A stretch of DNA of 64,000 nucleotides from Halopiger xanaduensis SH-6. GTDB lineage: Archaea > Halobacteriota > Halobacteria > Halobacteriales > Natrialbaceae. Below, in pieces: positions 26,295 to 35,269 of the stretch. The DNA lies in NCBI RefSeq assembly GCF_000217715.1, contig NC_015666.1, forward strand, positions 756,270 through 820,269, written 5' to 3'. Numbering within the stretch: position 1 is the first letter of the stretch; the number at the start of each line of letters is the position of its first letter. The position numbers were made by a program, and so were the translations under genes. Below the pieces are notes generated by a model that was not told the DNA's origin, searched no databases, and saw only the letters and a program-made list of their open reading frames with translations.

Positions 26295-26443
26295 ACGCCT
26301 AGGCGGGCGCGTAGACGCCGCCTCGGCGGTCGGATTCGATCGATCCGCGTCGCCGCCACGAAGCGGGTCGTTCCGGTTCGTTCGGTGCGGACGACCGGCG
26401 GCGTCCCGTCACTGCTTTACTTCCTTCCGCCGAACGCTCACGT

Positions 26444-26689
26444 ATGAAAGTGGAATTCGACGAGGACGTCTGTATCGGGATGTTCCAGTGCGTCGCCGAG
26501 TGGGACGCCTTCGAGGAGAACAAGTCGACGGGGAAGGCCGACCTCGCGGACAGCGAGGAGGTTGAGGACGGCGTCTTCGTCCGCGAGGTGCCCGACGACG
26601 CGGAACTCGACGCGAAGTTCGCCGCGCGTACGTGCCCCGTCGACGCGATCAAGATTTACGATGATGACGGCGAGCAGTTGATCCCGTAA
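26444..26689 (+). CDS. Single-cluster ferredoxin, probably 3Fe-4S
   Basis: An 81-residue acidic ferredoxin. The cluster motif is CIGMFQC near residues 10-16 and CPVDAIKIY near 64-72. Three cysteines are present; the position that is Cys in 4Fe-4S ferredoxins is Met here, so a 3Fe-4S cluster is predicted, as in partners of cytochrome P450s. A charged insertion (EENKSTGKADLADSEEV) lies between the motifs. No obvious redox partner is adjacent. Start ATG 26444 is the only one giving the family N terminus. Confidence 0.85.
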   Translation: MKVEFDEDVCIGMFQCVAEWDAFEENKSTGKADLADSEEVEDGVFVREVPDDAELDAKFAARTCPVDAIKIYDDDGEQLIP

Positions 26690-26783
26690 CGTCGGCGATT
26701 CGACGCATTCTCGCGGTCGACGACGGTCCCGCAAAAAAGCGACGGCGGTTCGATCGGTCCGCTTCCGGCCGATCGATCTTCCG

Positions 26784-27698
26784 TTACGCGATCTTCTCGT
26801 ACTGCTCCGAGAGCTTCTCGGCGGCCTCGCCGAGCTGGTTGCGCTCGAACTCGGTGAGGCCCCACTCGACGATCTCCTCGACGCCGTCCGAGCCGAGCTT
26901 ACAGGGGACGCCGAAGGCGGCGTCCTCGTGGCCGTACTCGCCCTCGAGTTTCACGCTGCAGGGCAGCACCTCGCCGGTATCCCGGAGGATGGCCTCGACC
27001 GTGTGGCCGACGCCCGTGGCCGGGCCCCACTGCGTGGCGCCCTTCTTCTCGATGACGTTCATCGCCGAGGTCTGGAGCTCCTCGAGGAGTTCCTCCTTCT
27101 CAGCGTCGTCGAACTCGAGGTCCTGCCCGTTCACTCGCACTTTGGAGAACACGGGGACCTGGGCGTCGCCGTGCTCGCCGAGGATGGTCGCCTCGACGTT
27201 CTGGACGGGCGCGTCGAACCGTTCGGCGATGACGTAGCGGAAGCGGGCGGAGTCGAGGCGGCCGCCGAAGCCGATCACCTTCTCGCGTGCGCGCTCGCCC
27301 GACTCGTAGAGGTGGCGGTTCAGCAGGTCGACCGGATTCGACGTGGTGACGGTGACGAAGTCGTCGTTGTGCTCGGCCAGCGAGGAGCCGATGTCCTCCA
27401 TGATCGGCGCGTTGTCGCCCGCCAGGTCGATCCGGGTCTGGCCCGGCTGGCGCGGGATGCCGGCGGTGATGACGACGACGTCCGAGCCGGCGGTGTCCTC
27501 GTAGCCGCCCTGCCGGATCGTCGTGTTCGAATCGTACGCTGCGCCGTGGTTGACGTCGGCGGCCTGGCCGATCGTGTCGTCTTCCTTGTCCGGAATGTCG
27601 ACCAGCACCAGTTCGTCCGCGACGTCCCGAAGCGCGATGTTGTAGGCGGCGGCGGCCCCGACCGTTCCGGCCGCGCCGACCACGCTAACTTTCGTCAT
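26784..27698 (-). CDS. mdh: Malate dehydrogenase
   Basis: A 304-residue lactate/malate dehydrogenase-fold enzyme of the haloarchaeal tetrameric type, oxidising malate to oxaloacetate in the citric acid cycle. Visible: [13 protein letters not shown] (NAD loop, 6-18), [10 protein letters not shown] with acidic NAD selector (32-41), [13 protein letters not shown] with the substrate-binding arginines (77-89), TSNPVDLLN (118-126), [10 protein letters not shown] and the catalytic His in [13 protein letters not shown] (about 173). Monocistronic, with a weakly AT-rich upstream region. Confidence 0.95.
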   Translation of the reverse strand: MTKVSVVGAAGTVGAAAAYNIALRDVADELVLVDIPDKEDDTIGQAADVNHGAAYDSNTTIRQGGYEDTAGSDVVVITAGIPRQPGQTRIDLAGDNAPIMEDIGSSLAEHNDDFVTVTTSNPVDLLNRHLYESGERAREKVIGFGGRLDSARFRYVIAERFDAPVQNVEATILGEHGDAQVPVFSKVRVNGQDLEFDDAEKEELLEELQTSAMNVIEKKGATQWGPATGVGHTVEAILRDTGEVLPCSVKLEGEYGHEDAAFGVPCKLGSDGVEEIVEWGLTEFERNQLGEAAEKLSEQYEKIA

Positions 27699-27853
27699 AC
27701 TGTGTAACTCTCTACCATCCGCCGCGTTAAATCCGTCGAAAACGGGCGCTTCAGCCGGTTCGACGAATTTTCTGTTCGACGGTTGTCGAATCGAGGGGTC
27801 GGCGGTCGCCGCTAATCGAATCGTCCATACGGCCCGCCGCCGCCCACTCGAGT

Positions 27854-28318
27854 ATGCGCGTCAGCGTCATCGGCGGCGGCATCATCACGGACGAGGAAGC
27901 GGCGATCGCCGAGGCAGTCGGCCGCGAACTCGCAGCGCGGGGACACACGGTCGTCTGCGGCGGCCGCGGGGGCACGATGGAAGCGGTCTGTCGCGGCGCG
28001 AAAGCCGAGGGCGGGACGACCATCGGCATCCTCCCGTCGGCGGACACAGCCGAGGCCAACGACTACGTCGACGTCCCGATCGCGACCGGGCTCGGTCACG
28101 CCAGAAACGCGCTCGTCCCGCTGAACGGCGACGCCGTCATCGCGCTTTCCGGCGGCGTCGGCACCTTCACCGAGCTCGGCTTCGCCGGCATCTACGACCG
28201 CCCCGTCGTCGGCCTCGCAACTCACGACGTCTCGGATCTCGAGGACCTCGCGCTCGAGATCGAGACCGTCGAAACTCCTGCAGCGGCCGTCGATGCGGTC
28301 GAAGCGGCGCTCGAGTGA
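27854..28318 (+). CDS. TIGR00725-type Rossmann protein (LOG/DprA-like nucleotide-binding fold)
   Basis: A 154-residue protein with the pattern [37 protein letters not shown] and [15 protein letters not shown]. The GGRGGTMEA and GGVGTFTE loops resemble the PGGxGTxxE motif of LOG phosphoribohydrolases and molybdenum cofactor carrier proteins, but the usual arginine is shifted, as in the TIGR00725 group. It probably binds a nucleotide or cofactor; no function is established. The next gene follows 50 bases later on the same strand. Confidence 0.8.
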   Translation: MRVSVIGGGIITDEEAAIAEAVGRELAARGHTVVCGGRGGTMEAVCRGAKAEGGTTIGILPSADTAEANDYVDVPIATGLGHARNALVPLNGDAVIALSGGVGTFTELGFAGIYDRPVVGLATHDVSDLEDLALEIETVETPAAAVDAVEAALE

Positions 28319-28368
28319 CCGACGGAAGAACCGATACCACCTTCTCACTTCGCACGGGCCGATTCGAT

Positions 28369-28803
28369 ATGAGCGACGACGATGCGACGCGATCCGATCT
28401 GTACGTGATCCGCGAGGAACTTCCGGACCCCGAAACGTTTGCTCATCTGCGCGAGGCCGCCGGGATGCCGCCCCGCTCGCTCGAGGGGATCGAACGCGGC
28501 CTCCCGAACTCGCTGTTCGGCGTCGTCGCGGTCCACGAGCCGACCGACGAGGTCGTCGGCATGGGTCGGATCGTCGGCGACGGTGGAACCGTCTACCAGA
28601 TTTCGGATATGGCCGTTCACCCCGATCATCAGGGCCAGGGGCTGGGAACCCGGATCATGGCGGCGCTCGAGAGCTACCTCGAGGAGGCGGCGCCGCCGGA
28701 CGCGTACGTGAACCTGATGGCGGACGTCGACGGCTTCTACGAGCGGTTCGGCTACGAGGAGACGCGTCCCGCCTCGAAGGGGATGTATCGGCGAACGGAG
28801 TGA
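28369..28803 (+). CDS. GNAT-family N-acetyltransferase
   Basis: A 144-residue acetyltransferase. Motif A, ISDMAVHPDHQGQGLGTRIM (about 80-99), contains the acetyl-CoA pyrophosphate loop QGQGLG, and the C terminus has DGFYERFGYEETRPASKGMY typical of YjgM/YhbS-like GNATs. The ATG at 28369 gives a normal family start; earlier in-frame codons overlap the preceding gene's end. Substrate unknown, either a small amine or a protein N terminus. Confidence 0.85.
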   Translation: MSDDDATRSDLYVIREELPDPETFAHLREAAGMPPRSLEGIERGLPNSLFGVVAVHEPTDEVVGMGRIVGDGGTVYQISDMAVHPDHQGQGLGTRIMAALESYLEEAAPPDAYVNLMADVDGFYERFGYEETRPASKGMYRRTE

Positions 28804-28888
28804 GTCGGTCGCACCGCTCGAGGATGCACCACAACGATACCGTCGTCCCGTCGCAGCTTTTTCGACGGCCCGCCACCTCTAGTCGCGT

Positions 28889-29692
28889 ATGAGCGATTTC
28901 GACAAGGAAGCCGAGCGCGAAAAACTCCGGGAGAAGTACGAGCGCGACAAGGCCGAGCGGGAGGCTACTCAGCGGATGAGCGACCTGTTGCTCAAGGGCG
29001 CGACGATGACCAACACGCACTGTGGCACCTGCGGCGACCCGCTGTTCAAGCAGGACGGGACTACCTTCTGTCCGAGCTGTCACGGCAACCCGGACGCCGT
29101 CGAGGGGACTGACCTCGAGGCCCAACCGGCCGAGGAATCGCCCGGCGCTGCCGGGGCTGACGAGTCCGCTGCCGCCGCGACCGATGCGTCGGCGCAGTCG
29201 ATCGACGTCGAGTCGCCATCCGATGCCGACGCAGCGGCAGGCACTGGCGCTGCCGAGACGGCGTCGACGGCCGGCACCAGCGCCGAGCCCGACCGGACCG
29301 ACTCGAGCGGCACGGATGAGCGGGATCGACCTGCAAGCGCCTCGAGCGAGCGCAGCCGCGAGTCCACCGATCGCTCGCGACGCACTCAGCAGGCCGGTAA
29401 CGCGGAGGAACCGTCCGAGTCGCAGTCACGATCACCCGCCACCGCTGCCGACCGCCGCGGCCAGGAGCCGGCCGCTGGGGCACATCAGGCCGACGGGCGT
29501 CGCAGCGGGTCGACCCGCCGCGCGGCCGCGTCGCCGCCGGTCGACGGCGACCTCGAGAGCGCCCGCGAGTCGCTCGTCCAGGCCGTAGAGAAGTTCGCCG
29601 GCGAGGCCGCCGCCACGGACGATCCCCGGTACGCGAAGGAGTGTCTCGAGGCCGCACGCGAGGCCGGCGAGGCGCTGTCGACGCTCCGGTAA
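28889..29692 (+). CDS. Sjogren's syndrome/scleroderma autoantigen-1 (p27) family zinc protein
   Basis: A 267-residue protein. The N-terminal 70 residues form a charged helix (EREKLREKYERDKAEREATQ) followed by MSDLLLKGATMTNTHCGTCG and FCPSCHGNPD; the LLLKGATM and paired CxxC knuckles are diagnostic of the autoantigen p27 zinc-finger family. Residues 75-215 are a low-complexity Ala/Ser/Asp linker, and a helical C-terminal part (LVQAVEKFAGEAAATDDPRY) closes the protein. Function is unknown in archaea. Confidence 0.82.
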   Translation: MSDFDKEAEREKLREKYERDKAEREATQRMSDLLLKGATMTNTHCGTCGDPLFKQDGTTFCPSCHGNPDAVEGTDLEAQPAEESPGAAGADESAAAATDASAQSIDVESPSDADAAAGTGAAETASTAGTSAEPDRTDSSGTDERDRPASASSERSRESTDRSRRTQQAGNAEEPSESQSRSPATAADRRGQEPAAGAHQADGRRSGSTRRAAASPPVDGDLESARESLVQAVEKFAGEAAATDDPRYAKECLEAAREAGEALSTLR

Positions 29693-29995
29693 TCGCGGTA
29701 TCGGTATCGACCGGCTCGGTGCCGTCCCCTCGACGCCCGTTCGCCGCCGTATTCTCGTTCTCCGAGCGTCGCGATTCGAGGCGATCGGATCGACTCGACC
29801 CCGCCGTCGACACGATCGTGTGCGGTACCGCCATCGAACCCTCAGTCCCGCTGTGGACCCGTTCGCCTCGCGTTTCTTCGCGAGCTGTGCGCGTCTCTGC
29901 ACTTATATACTTGCGGCGAACATGTTTCCGGCACTTCCCACCCGCTAAGAACTGATTTGCCCCGTTATACGTCGGGTCTTCGTAGGGGACACCGT
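29693..29995 (+). other. Intergenic region with a TATA box for the multicopper oxidase
   Basis: About 300 bases without a credible gene. A strong TATA element CTTATATA lies at 29902-29909, predicting transcription from about 29932 and a leader of roughly 60 bases before ATG 29996. Nothing else was recognised. Confidence 0.55.
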
Positions 29996-31153
29996 ATGAA
30001 AGATCGTATCGGCGCACCCGGATTGGGGCTCTCTCGACGCGAGTTCGTTGCGGCGACCGGTGTCGGTGCGGCGACCGCGCTCGCCGGCTGTACCTCGAGT
30101 CAGGACGGCTCGGAGGCGCAACCGGCGACGACGGACGCGTCCTCGGACGACGGGGACGAGGGAGACGACCTTCCCTGGACGAGTTCGCCCGAAGTCGTCA
30201 ACGTGGACGAACAGGGCGGCAGCGTCACGCTGCGCTCGGTGACGGCCAAGCACGCCGTCCACCCGCTGGACTCGATGGGCGGCCCGGTCGAACTGCCCCG
30301 CGTGTGGGCGTTCCAGGCCGACGACGGCGAGCCGAGCGTTCCCGGCCCCATCATCCGAACGACCGAGGGCAACGACATCGAGGTGACGCTGGACAACACG
30401 GACGCCGACCACGCCCACACGCTGCACTTCCACGGCGTCCGCAAGACGTGGGAGAACGACGGCGTGCCGACGACGACCGGCATCACGGTCGGGCCCGGCG
30501 AGAAGCACACCTACTCGATCCCGGCGAACGTTCCCGGCACGCACCTCTACCACTGCCACTACCAGACGCACCGCCACATCGACATGGGGATGTACGGCAT
30601 CTTCCGCGTCGATCCGAAGGGGTACGAGCCCGCCGACAAGGAGTACTTCTTCACCGTCAAGGACTGGGACTCCCGACTGAACCGCCAGTACGCCGGCGAG
30701 GACGTCGACTACAGCACCCGCGACCGCAAACCGGACGTGTTCACCATCAACGGGAAGAGCCTGCCGCGGACGCTCCACCCCGAAGACGGCTCGCCGATCA
30801 TCGTCGACCACGGCGACACCGTCCGGCTCCACATGGTCAACGCGGGCTACATGTCCCACCCGATGCACACGCACAACCACCGGTTCCGCCTCGTCGAGAA
30901 GGACGGCGGCCAGGTCCCCGAGGCGGCCCAGTACGAACAGGACATCACCAACATCGCACCCGCTGAGCGGCACACGATCGAGTTCGAGGCCGACGCCGAA
31001 CCCGGCATCTACCTGATGCACTGCCACAAGGTCGACCACGCGATGAACGGGAACGCCTACCCTGGCGGGATGGTCAACGGCATCGTCTACCGCGACGCCA
31101 TGGACTCCGATATCTTCGCGGAGATGATGGACTACGCGGGCTACGAGGGCTGA
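29996..31153 (+). CDS. Tat-exported lipoprotein multicopper oxidase (two-domain)
   Basis: A 385-residue multicopper oxidase. The signal has RREFVAATG and a lipobox with Cys32, followed by an acidic linker, so the enzyme sits outside the membrane. Copper ligands: HTLHFHG (about 141-147), HLYHCHYQTHRHIDMGMYG (about 182-200), HPMHTHNHRF (about 288-297) and HCHKVDHAMNGNAYPGGM (about 341-358). The HCH in the last motif supplies the type 1 and type 3 sites. Only two cupredoxin domains are evident, so the active form is probably a trimer, like small laccases. Substrate unknown: phenolics, metal ions or nitrite are possible by family. Confidence 0.9.
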   Translation: MKDRIGAPGLGLSRREFVAATGVGAATALAGCTSSQDGSEAQPATTDASSDDGDEGDDLPWTSSPEVVNVDEQGGSVTLRSVTAKHAVHPLDSMGGPVELPRVWAFQADDGEPSVPGPIIRTTEGNDIEVTLDNTDADHAHTLHFHGVRKTWENDGVPTTTGITVGPGEKHTYSIPANVPGTHLYHCHYQTHRHIDMGMYGIFRVDPKGYEPADKEYFFTVKDWDSRLNRQYAGEDVDYSTRDRKPDVFTINGKSLPRTLHPEDGSPIIVDHGDTVRLHMVNAGYMSHPMHTHNHRFRLVEKDGGQVPEAAQYEQDITNIAPAERHTIEFEADAEPGIYLMHCHKVDHAMNGNAYPGGMVNGIVYRDAMDSDIFAEMMDYAGYEG

Positions 31154-31252
31154 CGAAGCCCAATTTAGTCAACTTCGTTCTGAATCTCGAGTCCAGTTCT
31201 CGAGACCCGGATCATCGGCATAACCGGTTCAACTGTACTCGTTTCCGTTCCG

Positions 31253-33748
31253 TTACTGCTGGCCCTGATACCGACTGCCGACGACTTCCCGAATCCGCTC
31301 GGCGGTCACCTGACCGACGCCGTCGGCCTCCTGTAACTCGTCTTCCGTTGCGATCATCGCCCCCTCGACGGTTCCGAACTCCTCGAGCAGCGACCGCGCC
31401 GTCACGGGACCGATCTCGGCGATCGAGGCGACGACGTACTCCTGTTGCTCGGCCAGCGTCTTCGACTGCTTCTCGCCGTGGACCGACACCTCGCGGTCGG
31501 CGGTCTCCTGCTCGCGGCCCGCGATCGTCGCCAGCAGTTCGGTGGTGTCGTCCTCGCTTTCGGTTCGGAGCACGCTCGCGTCGAAGTCGACCGCCAGGCT
31601 CGAGAGCGCCCCCCGGATGGCGTTAGGGTGGATGTCCCGCTGCTCGTACAGGCCCTCGCCCTCGACCACGACGATGGGCCGGGAGTAGTGGCGGGCCATC
31701 GCGCCGATCTGCTCGAAGACTGAGCGGTCGCCCCCGACCAGCGAGTCGACGAAGTCCGCGACGGACTTGCGCTCGACGACGACCCGGTCCGAGAGAACGT
31801 AGTCGCCGACGTCTAACGTCTCGAGGCTGACCTCGATCTCGTCGCGCCTCGAGAGGTCCCGCGCGATGTTGGCGTCCATCTCGCGCTGGTCGGCGACGAT
31901 TTCGATGGCGTCGCCTTCGGCGGACGGTTCGTGCGTTTCGACGTCGTCCGCTTCGTCAGCACCCCCCGAACTCGGGTCGGCCTCGCCGGCGAAGTCCCGC
32001 AGTCCGGGCTGTGTCGCATCCCCCTCATTTCCAGTGGAAGAATCCGTGACGGCGTCGGGGTCCCCCTCTCTAGCGTCTACTTTCACTTCGCTTTTCTCGC
32101 CTCGGCTCGCGGCGTCGCCGCTCGCCCCGTCCGAGGAGCGTTGCTCCTCGTTCCCGTCGAAATCCGTCAGCGCCTGCTGGGAGTCGTCGAGTTCCTCCGC
32201 GAGGTCGTCGGCCATCCCCTTCAGTTCGCGCAGTTCGTTTTCCATCTCCTTCTCGCGCCGGCGGGAGATCCAGAAGTAGGCCTCGTCGCGGGTGTCCTCG
32301 GCCATGAGGACGACGACGCGGCCCTCCGACTGGCGGCCGGTTCGGCCCTTGCGCTGGATCGAGCGGATCGCCGTGGGAACGGGCTCGTAGAACAGCACGA
32401 GGTCGACTTCCGGCACGTCCAGCCCTTCCTCGGCGACCGAGGTCGAGACGAGCACCTCGAACTCGCCGGCGCGGAACTCGTCTAACACCTCTTGCTGCTC
32501 CGTCTGAGTCATACCGTCGGACCCCTCGCGGTCGCCCTGGCCGACGAACCGCTTTGCGTCGAAGCTCTCGCTCAAGAAATCCGTCAGCGCCTCGGCCGTG
32601 TCCCGGGACTCGGTGAAGACGATCACGCGCTCGCCACCCTCGAGGCCGAGCGTCTCGGCCAGCAGCATTCGCGTCTTTCGGTACTTGGGGTGGATTTCGT
32701 CGAAGTCCTCGGCCTTGCGCATGGCCTCCCGAACCCGCGGATCGGAGACCATTCGCTGGCTGGCCTTCGAGGCGCCGGAGGAGCGGGCCTGGTTGCGCTG
32801 GCGATCGAAGTACCGGCGGACCGCCTCGACGCTCTGCGTTTCCACGAGCGTGACGGCCTGGCGGAGCTTCATCACCTCGGCGTGGATCGACATCCCCTCG
32901 AACCCCTCCGACTGGTCGTTGTTGATCAGCTGTTGCAGCTCCGCGCGCATCTTGTTCAGGTCCTTCTGGGACTGGTCGGGCTGGGTCGAGCTCGCGATGC
33001 CCAGTTCTTTGAGCTTCTCGAGGCGCTCCTTGATGACCTCGTTCAGCGTATCGCGGATTTCGAGCACCTCGTCGGGGAGGTCGATGCGCTCCCACTCGAC
33101 GTCGGTGTCGTGGGTGAACTCGGAGACGTCGGCGTCCTCCTCGGTCATCACCTCGACTTCCTCGAGGCCGAGGTTCTCGCAGACCTCAAGGATGGCCTCC
33201 TCGTCGCCGCCGGGCGAGGCCGACATGCCGGTCACGAGCGGCTTCTTCGCGTCCTCGTGGTAGCGCTCGGCGATGTAGTTGTAGGCGTAGTCGCCGGTGG
33301 CGCGGTGGCACTCGTCGAAGGTGATGTGAGTGACCTCGGCAAGCGAAATACGGGAGCCGACGAGGTCGTTCTCGATCACCTGCGGGGTCGCCATCACGAC
33401 CGTCGCCTCCTGCCAGGTCTCGGCGCGGTCGTCCGGGCTGACGTCGCCGGTGAAGACGACGATCTCCTCGTCGGGGATCTGGAGGGCCTCGCGGTAGAAG
33501 TCGGCGTGTTGCTGGACGAGCGGCTTCGTCGGCGCGAGCATGAGCGACTTCCCGCCGACCTCCTCGAGCCGGCGGGCCGTCACGAGCAGGCTCACGGTCG
33601 TCTTCCCCAGTCCCGTGGGGAGACAGACGAGCGTGTGGTGGTTCGCGGCCGTGCCCGCGAGCCGCAGCTGGTAGAGGCGGCGTTCGAGGAAGTCGGGCTC
33701 GAGCAGCGGGTGGTCGATGGCGGGCGGTTCCTCGTCCTGGGCTGCCAT
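31253..33748 (-). CDS. hef: Hef-type helicase/nuclease
   Basis: An 831-residue fusion of an SF2 helicase (FANCM-like) with an XPF-family nuclease, acting on stalled replication forks. Helicase motifs: Walker A LPTGLGKT at about 44, the DECH box near 147, and QRKGRTGRQSEGRVVVL near 466-482. A disordered acidic linker covers about 515-620. The nuclease active site GDYVLSDRVVVERKSVADF is near 645-665, with the ERKxxxD motif intact. Two helix-hairpin-helix motifs (IGPVTARSLLEEFG, VGQVTAERIREVVG) end the protein. Both activities appear intact. Confidence 0.95.
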   Translation of the reverse strand: MAAQDEEPPAIDHPLLEPDFLERRLYQLRLAGTAANHHTLVCLPTGLGKTTVSLLVTARRLEEVGGKSLMLAPTKPLVQQHADFYREALQIPDEEIVVFTGDVSPDDRAETWQEATVVMATPQVIENDLVGSRISLAEVTHITFDECHRATGDYAYNYIAERYHEDAKKPLVTGMSASPGGDEEAILEVCENLGLEEVEVMTEEDADVSEFTHDTDVEWERIDLPDEVLEIRDTLNEVIKERLEKLKELGIASSTQPDQSQKDLNKMRAELQQLINNDQSEGFEGMSIHAEVMKLRQAVTLVETQSVEAVRRYFDRQRNQARSSGASKASQRMVSDPRVREAMRKAEDFDEIHPKYRKTRMLLAETLGLEGGERVIVFTESRDTAEALTDFLSESFDAKRFVGQGDREGSDGMTQTEQQEVLDEFRAGEFEVLVSTSVAEEGLDVPEVDLVLFYEPVPTAIRSIQRKGRTGRQSEGRVVVLMAEDTRDEAYFWISRRREKEMENELRELKGMADDLAEELDDSQQALTDFDGNEEQRSSDGASGDAASRGEKSEVKVDAREGDPDAVTDSSTGNEGDATQPGLRDFAGEADPSSGGADEADDVETHEPSAEGDAIEIVADQREMDANIARDLSRRDEIEVSLETLDVGDYVLSDRVVVERKSVADFVDSLVGGDRSVFEQIGAMARHYSRPIVVVEGEGLYEQRDIHPNAIRGALSSLAVDFDASVLRTESEDDTTELLATIAGREQETADREVSVHGEKQSKTLAEQQEYVVASIAEIGPVTARSLLEEFGTVEGAMIATEDELQEADGVGQVTAERIREVVGSRYQGQQ

Positions 33749-33844
33749 TGCCGGCGATTCGACGCGGTCGCGGTTAAGGGTTGAGAAAGCGCGGTGAAAG
33801 TGATATCATCGACGCTCGCGACGGTCCGCAGCCGTCATCGCTCG

Positions 33845-34345
33845 TCAGTCCGCGGCGGGTTGGCCCGCCGACGCGGCGTTCGGACCCGCAATCTCGCGTC
33901 GCCGCGCGTCGGCTGCCGCTCGGAAGGCGGCCGCAAGGTGTCGGATCCGCTCGTCCGAATATGAGGCCCCCTCGTCGTCTTTCCGGGCTGTCCCCTCGTC
34001 GAACCGGTCTCGCCCGATCCACGCGATGGCCGTGCGGAGCCACTCGAGGAACCGTTTTACCCGCCCCTGTGAACGATCCCGATCCTCGTCAACTGGTCCC
34101 TCGACCGCCCCCTTTGCCGGTCGGCTCGTTCGCTCGATGTACCCCTCGAGTCGCGCCCGAATCGTCACGAGTTCCTGCAGCATGAGGTCGCCGTCGGGCT
34201 CGACGCCGGTTAGCTCGACCAGCAGGTCGCGGTGGGCGTCGAGCGAGAGTCGCCACTCCTCGTCGTCGACCTCGAACCCCTCGAGACCGTCGAACTGCGG
34301 CGGCGTTCGGTCCTCCCTCACTCGAATCCGTAACTCCCTCCCCAT
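33845..34345 (-). CDS. Haloarchaeal hypothetical protein, acidic (166 aa)
   Basis: A 166-residue protein starting MGRELRIRVREDRTPPQFDG. The N-terminal half has no cysteine or membrane segment and reads as an alpha/beta domain (DGLEGFEVDDEEWRLSLDAH, DLMLQELVTIRARLEGYIE). The C-terminal half is helical and charged. No family recognised. It is separated from hef by about 100 bases and shares a large AT-rich upstream gap with the divergent phosphatase gene. Confidence 0.65.
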   Translation of the reverse strand: MGRELRIRVREDRTPPQFDGLEGFEVDDEEWRLSLDAHRDLLVELTGVEPDGDLMLQELVTIRARLEGYIERTSRPAKGAVEGPVDEDRDRSQGRVKRFLEWLRTAIAWIGRDRFDEGTARKDDEGASYSDERIRHLAAAFRAAADARRREIAGPNAASAGQPAAD

Positions 34346-34566
34346 GTGATGTGATCGCGTACATACTAATACGTATTAAACAGTTCGAATAGTATAAACA
34401 TTCGAGCGTACATATTTGAACTCGACAGGCAGCAGCGCAAATTTCGCAGTGCTGATTCGTACTCGATCCTGGATAAATATGTTATCTACGTATAGCTATA
34501 AACTCTACTGTATGTAACATATAACGGCTTATTTTCTATTTTCCGAAAGGTCCCGCCACAGAACTC
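34346..34566. promoter_or_regulatory. AT-rich divergent promoter region with palindromes
   Basis: A 221-base AT-rich gap between divergent genes. TAATACGTATTA (34367-34378) is a perfect 12-bp palindrome that overlaps the likely TATA region of the minus-strand gene. Further on, GTTCGAATAG and CATATTTGAAC form a loose inverted pair (34382-34421). Several TATA-like words face right before the GTG at 34567. The region probably holds two promoters and operator sites. Confidence 0.4.
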
Positions 34567-35256
34567 GTGACGATTGTATCCGCATCCGGCGACGACGCAT
34601 CGTTTACTCAACAGCGGATCGATATCGATCGCTACGACGACGTCTACGTCGTCGGCGACGTTCACGGCTGCCCCGATGCCCTCGAACGATTGTTCTCGAC
34701 GCTCGAGTTCGGGTCGAGCGATCTCGCGATCTTCGTCGGCGACCTGGTGCGGAAAGGACCGGACAGCAAGGCGGTACTCGACCGTGTCAAGTCGTCGCCG
34801 CAGTTGCGGTCCGTCCGGGGAAACAACGAACAGAAGCTCCTCGACGGTCGCGCCGAGCTTCCGGCACTCGATGAGTCCGATCGTCAGTACATCGAATCGC
34901 TTCCGACCGCCATCTCGTGGGAGGGCAATCTGGTCGTCCACGGCGGCGTCGACCCGAGCCGTCCCCTTCTCGAGCACTCGAACGGCGACTTGCTGACGAT
35001 GCGCAGCCCGAACGGCGACGGCTACGACGGGCCGTTCTGGTTCGACGAGTACGCCGACGGTCCGCGGGTGTTCTTCGGCCACACGGTGCTCGAGGAGCCC
35101 CTCGAGCGGGAGTGTGCGGTCGGACTCGACACCGGCTGCGTCTACGGCGGCCACCTCACGGCGTACGACGTTCGCCGCGAGCGGTTCGTGAGCGTTTCGA
35201 CGCCCGAACACGAGGCGCGGCCGGACGAGAAGTTCGTCGCCGCCGGGGAGCGGTAA
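34567..35256 (+). CDS. PPP-family serine/threonine protein phosphatase-like metallophosphatase
   Basis: A 229-residue metallophosphatase with the three PPP signatures: GDVHG (about 28-32), GDLVRKG (about 59-65) and RGNNEQ (about 84-89, the GNHE variant with Asn in place of His). A later HGGVDP (about 122) and FFGHTVLEEP (about 174-183) supply other metal ligands. This resembles the short ApaH/PrpE-like phosphatases, so protein phosphatase or dinucleotide-polyphosphate hydrolase are both possible. The start is GTG 34567. It ends 13 bases before the polyphosphate kinase gene, so the pair is likely one operon. Confidence 0.82.
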   Translation: MTIVSASGDDASFTQQRIDIDRYDDVYVVGDVHGCPDALERLFSTLEFGSSDLAIFVGDLVRKGPDSKAVLDRVKSSPQLRSVRGNNEQKLLDGRAELPALDESDRQYIESLPTAISWEGNLVVHGGVDPSRPLLEHSNGDLLTMRSPNGDGYDGPFWFDEYADGPRVFFGHTVLEEPLERECAVGLDTGCVYGGHLTAYDVRRERFVSVSTPEHEARPDEKFVAAGER

Positions 35257-35269
35257 CGGGGGACCCAGC

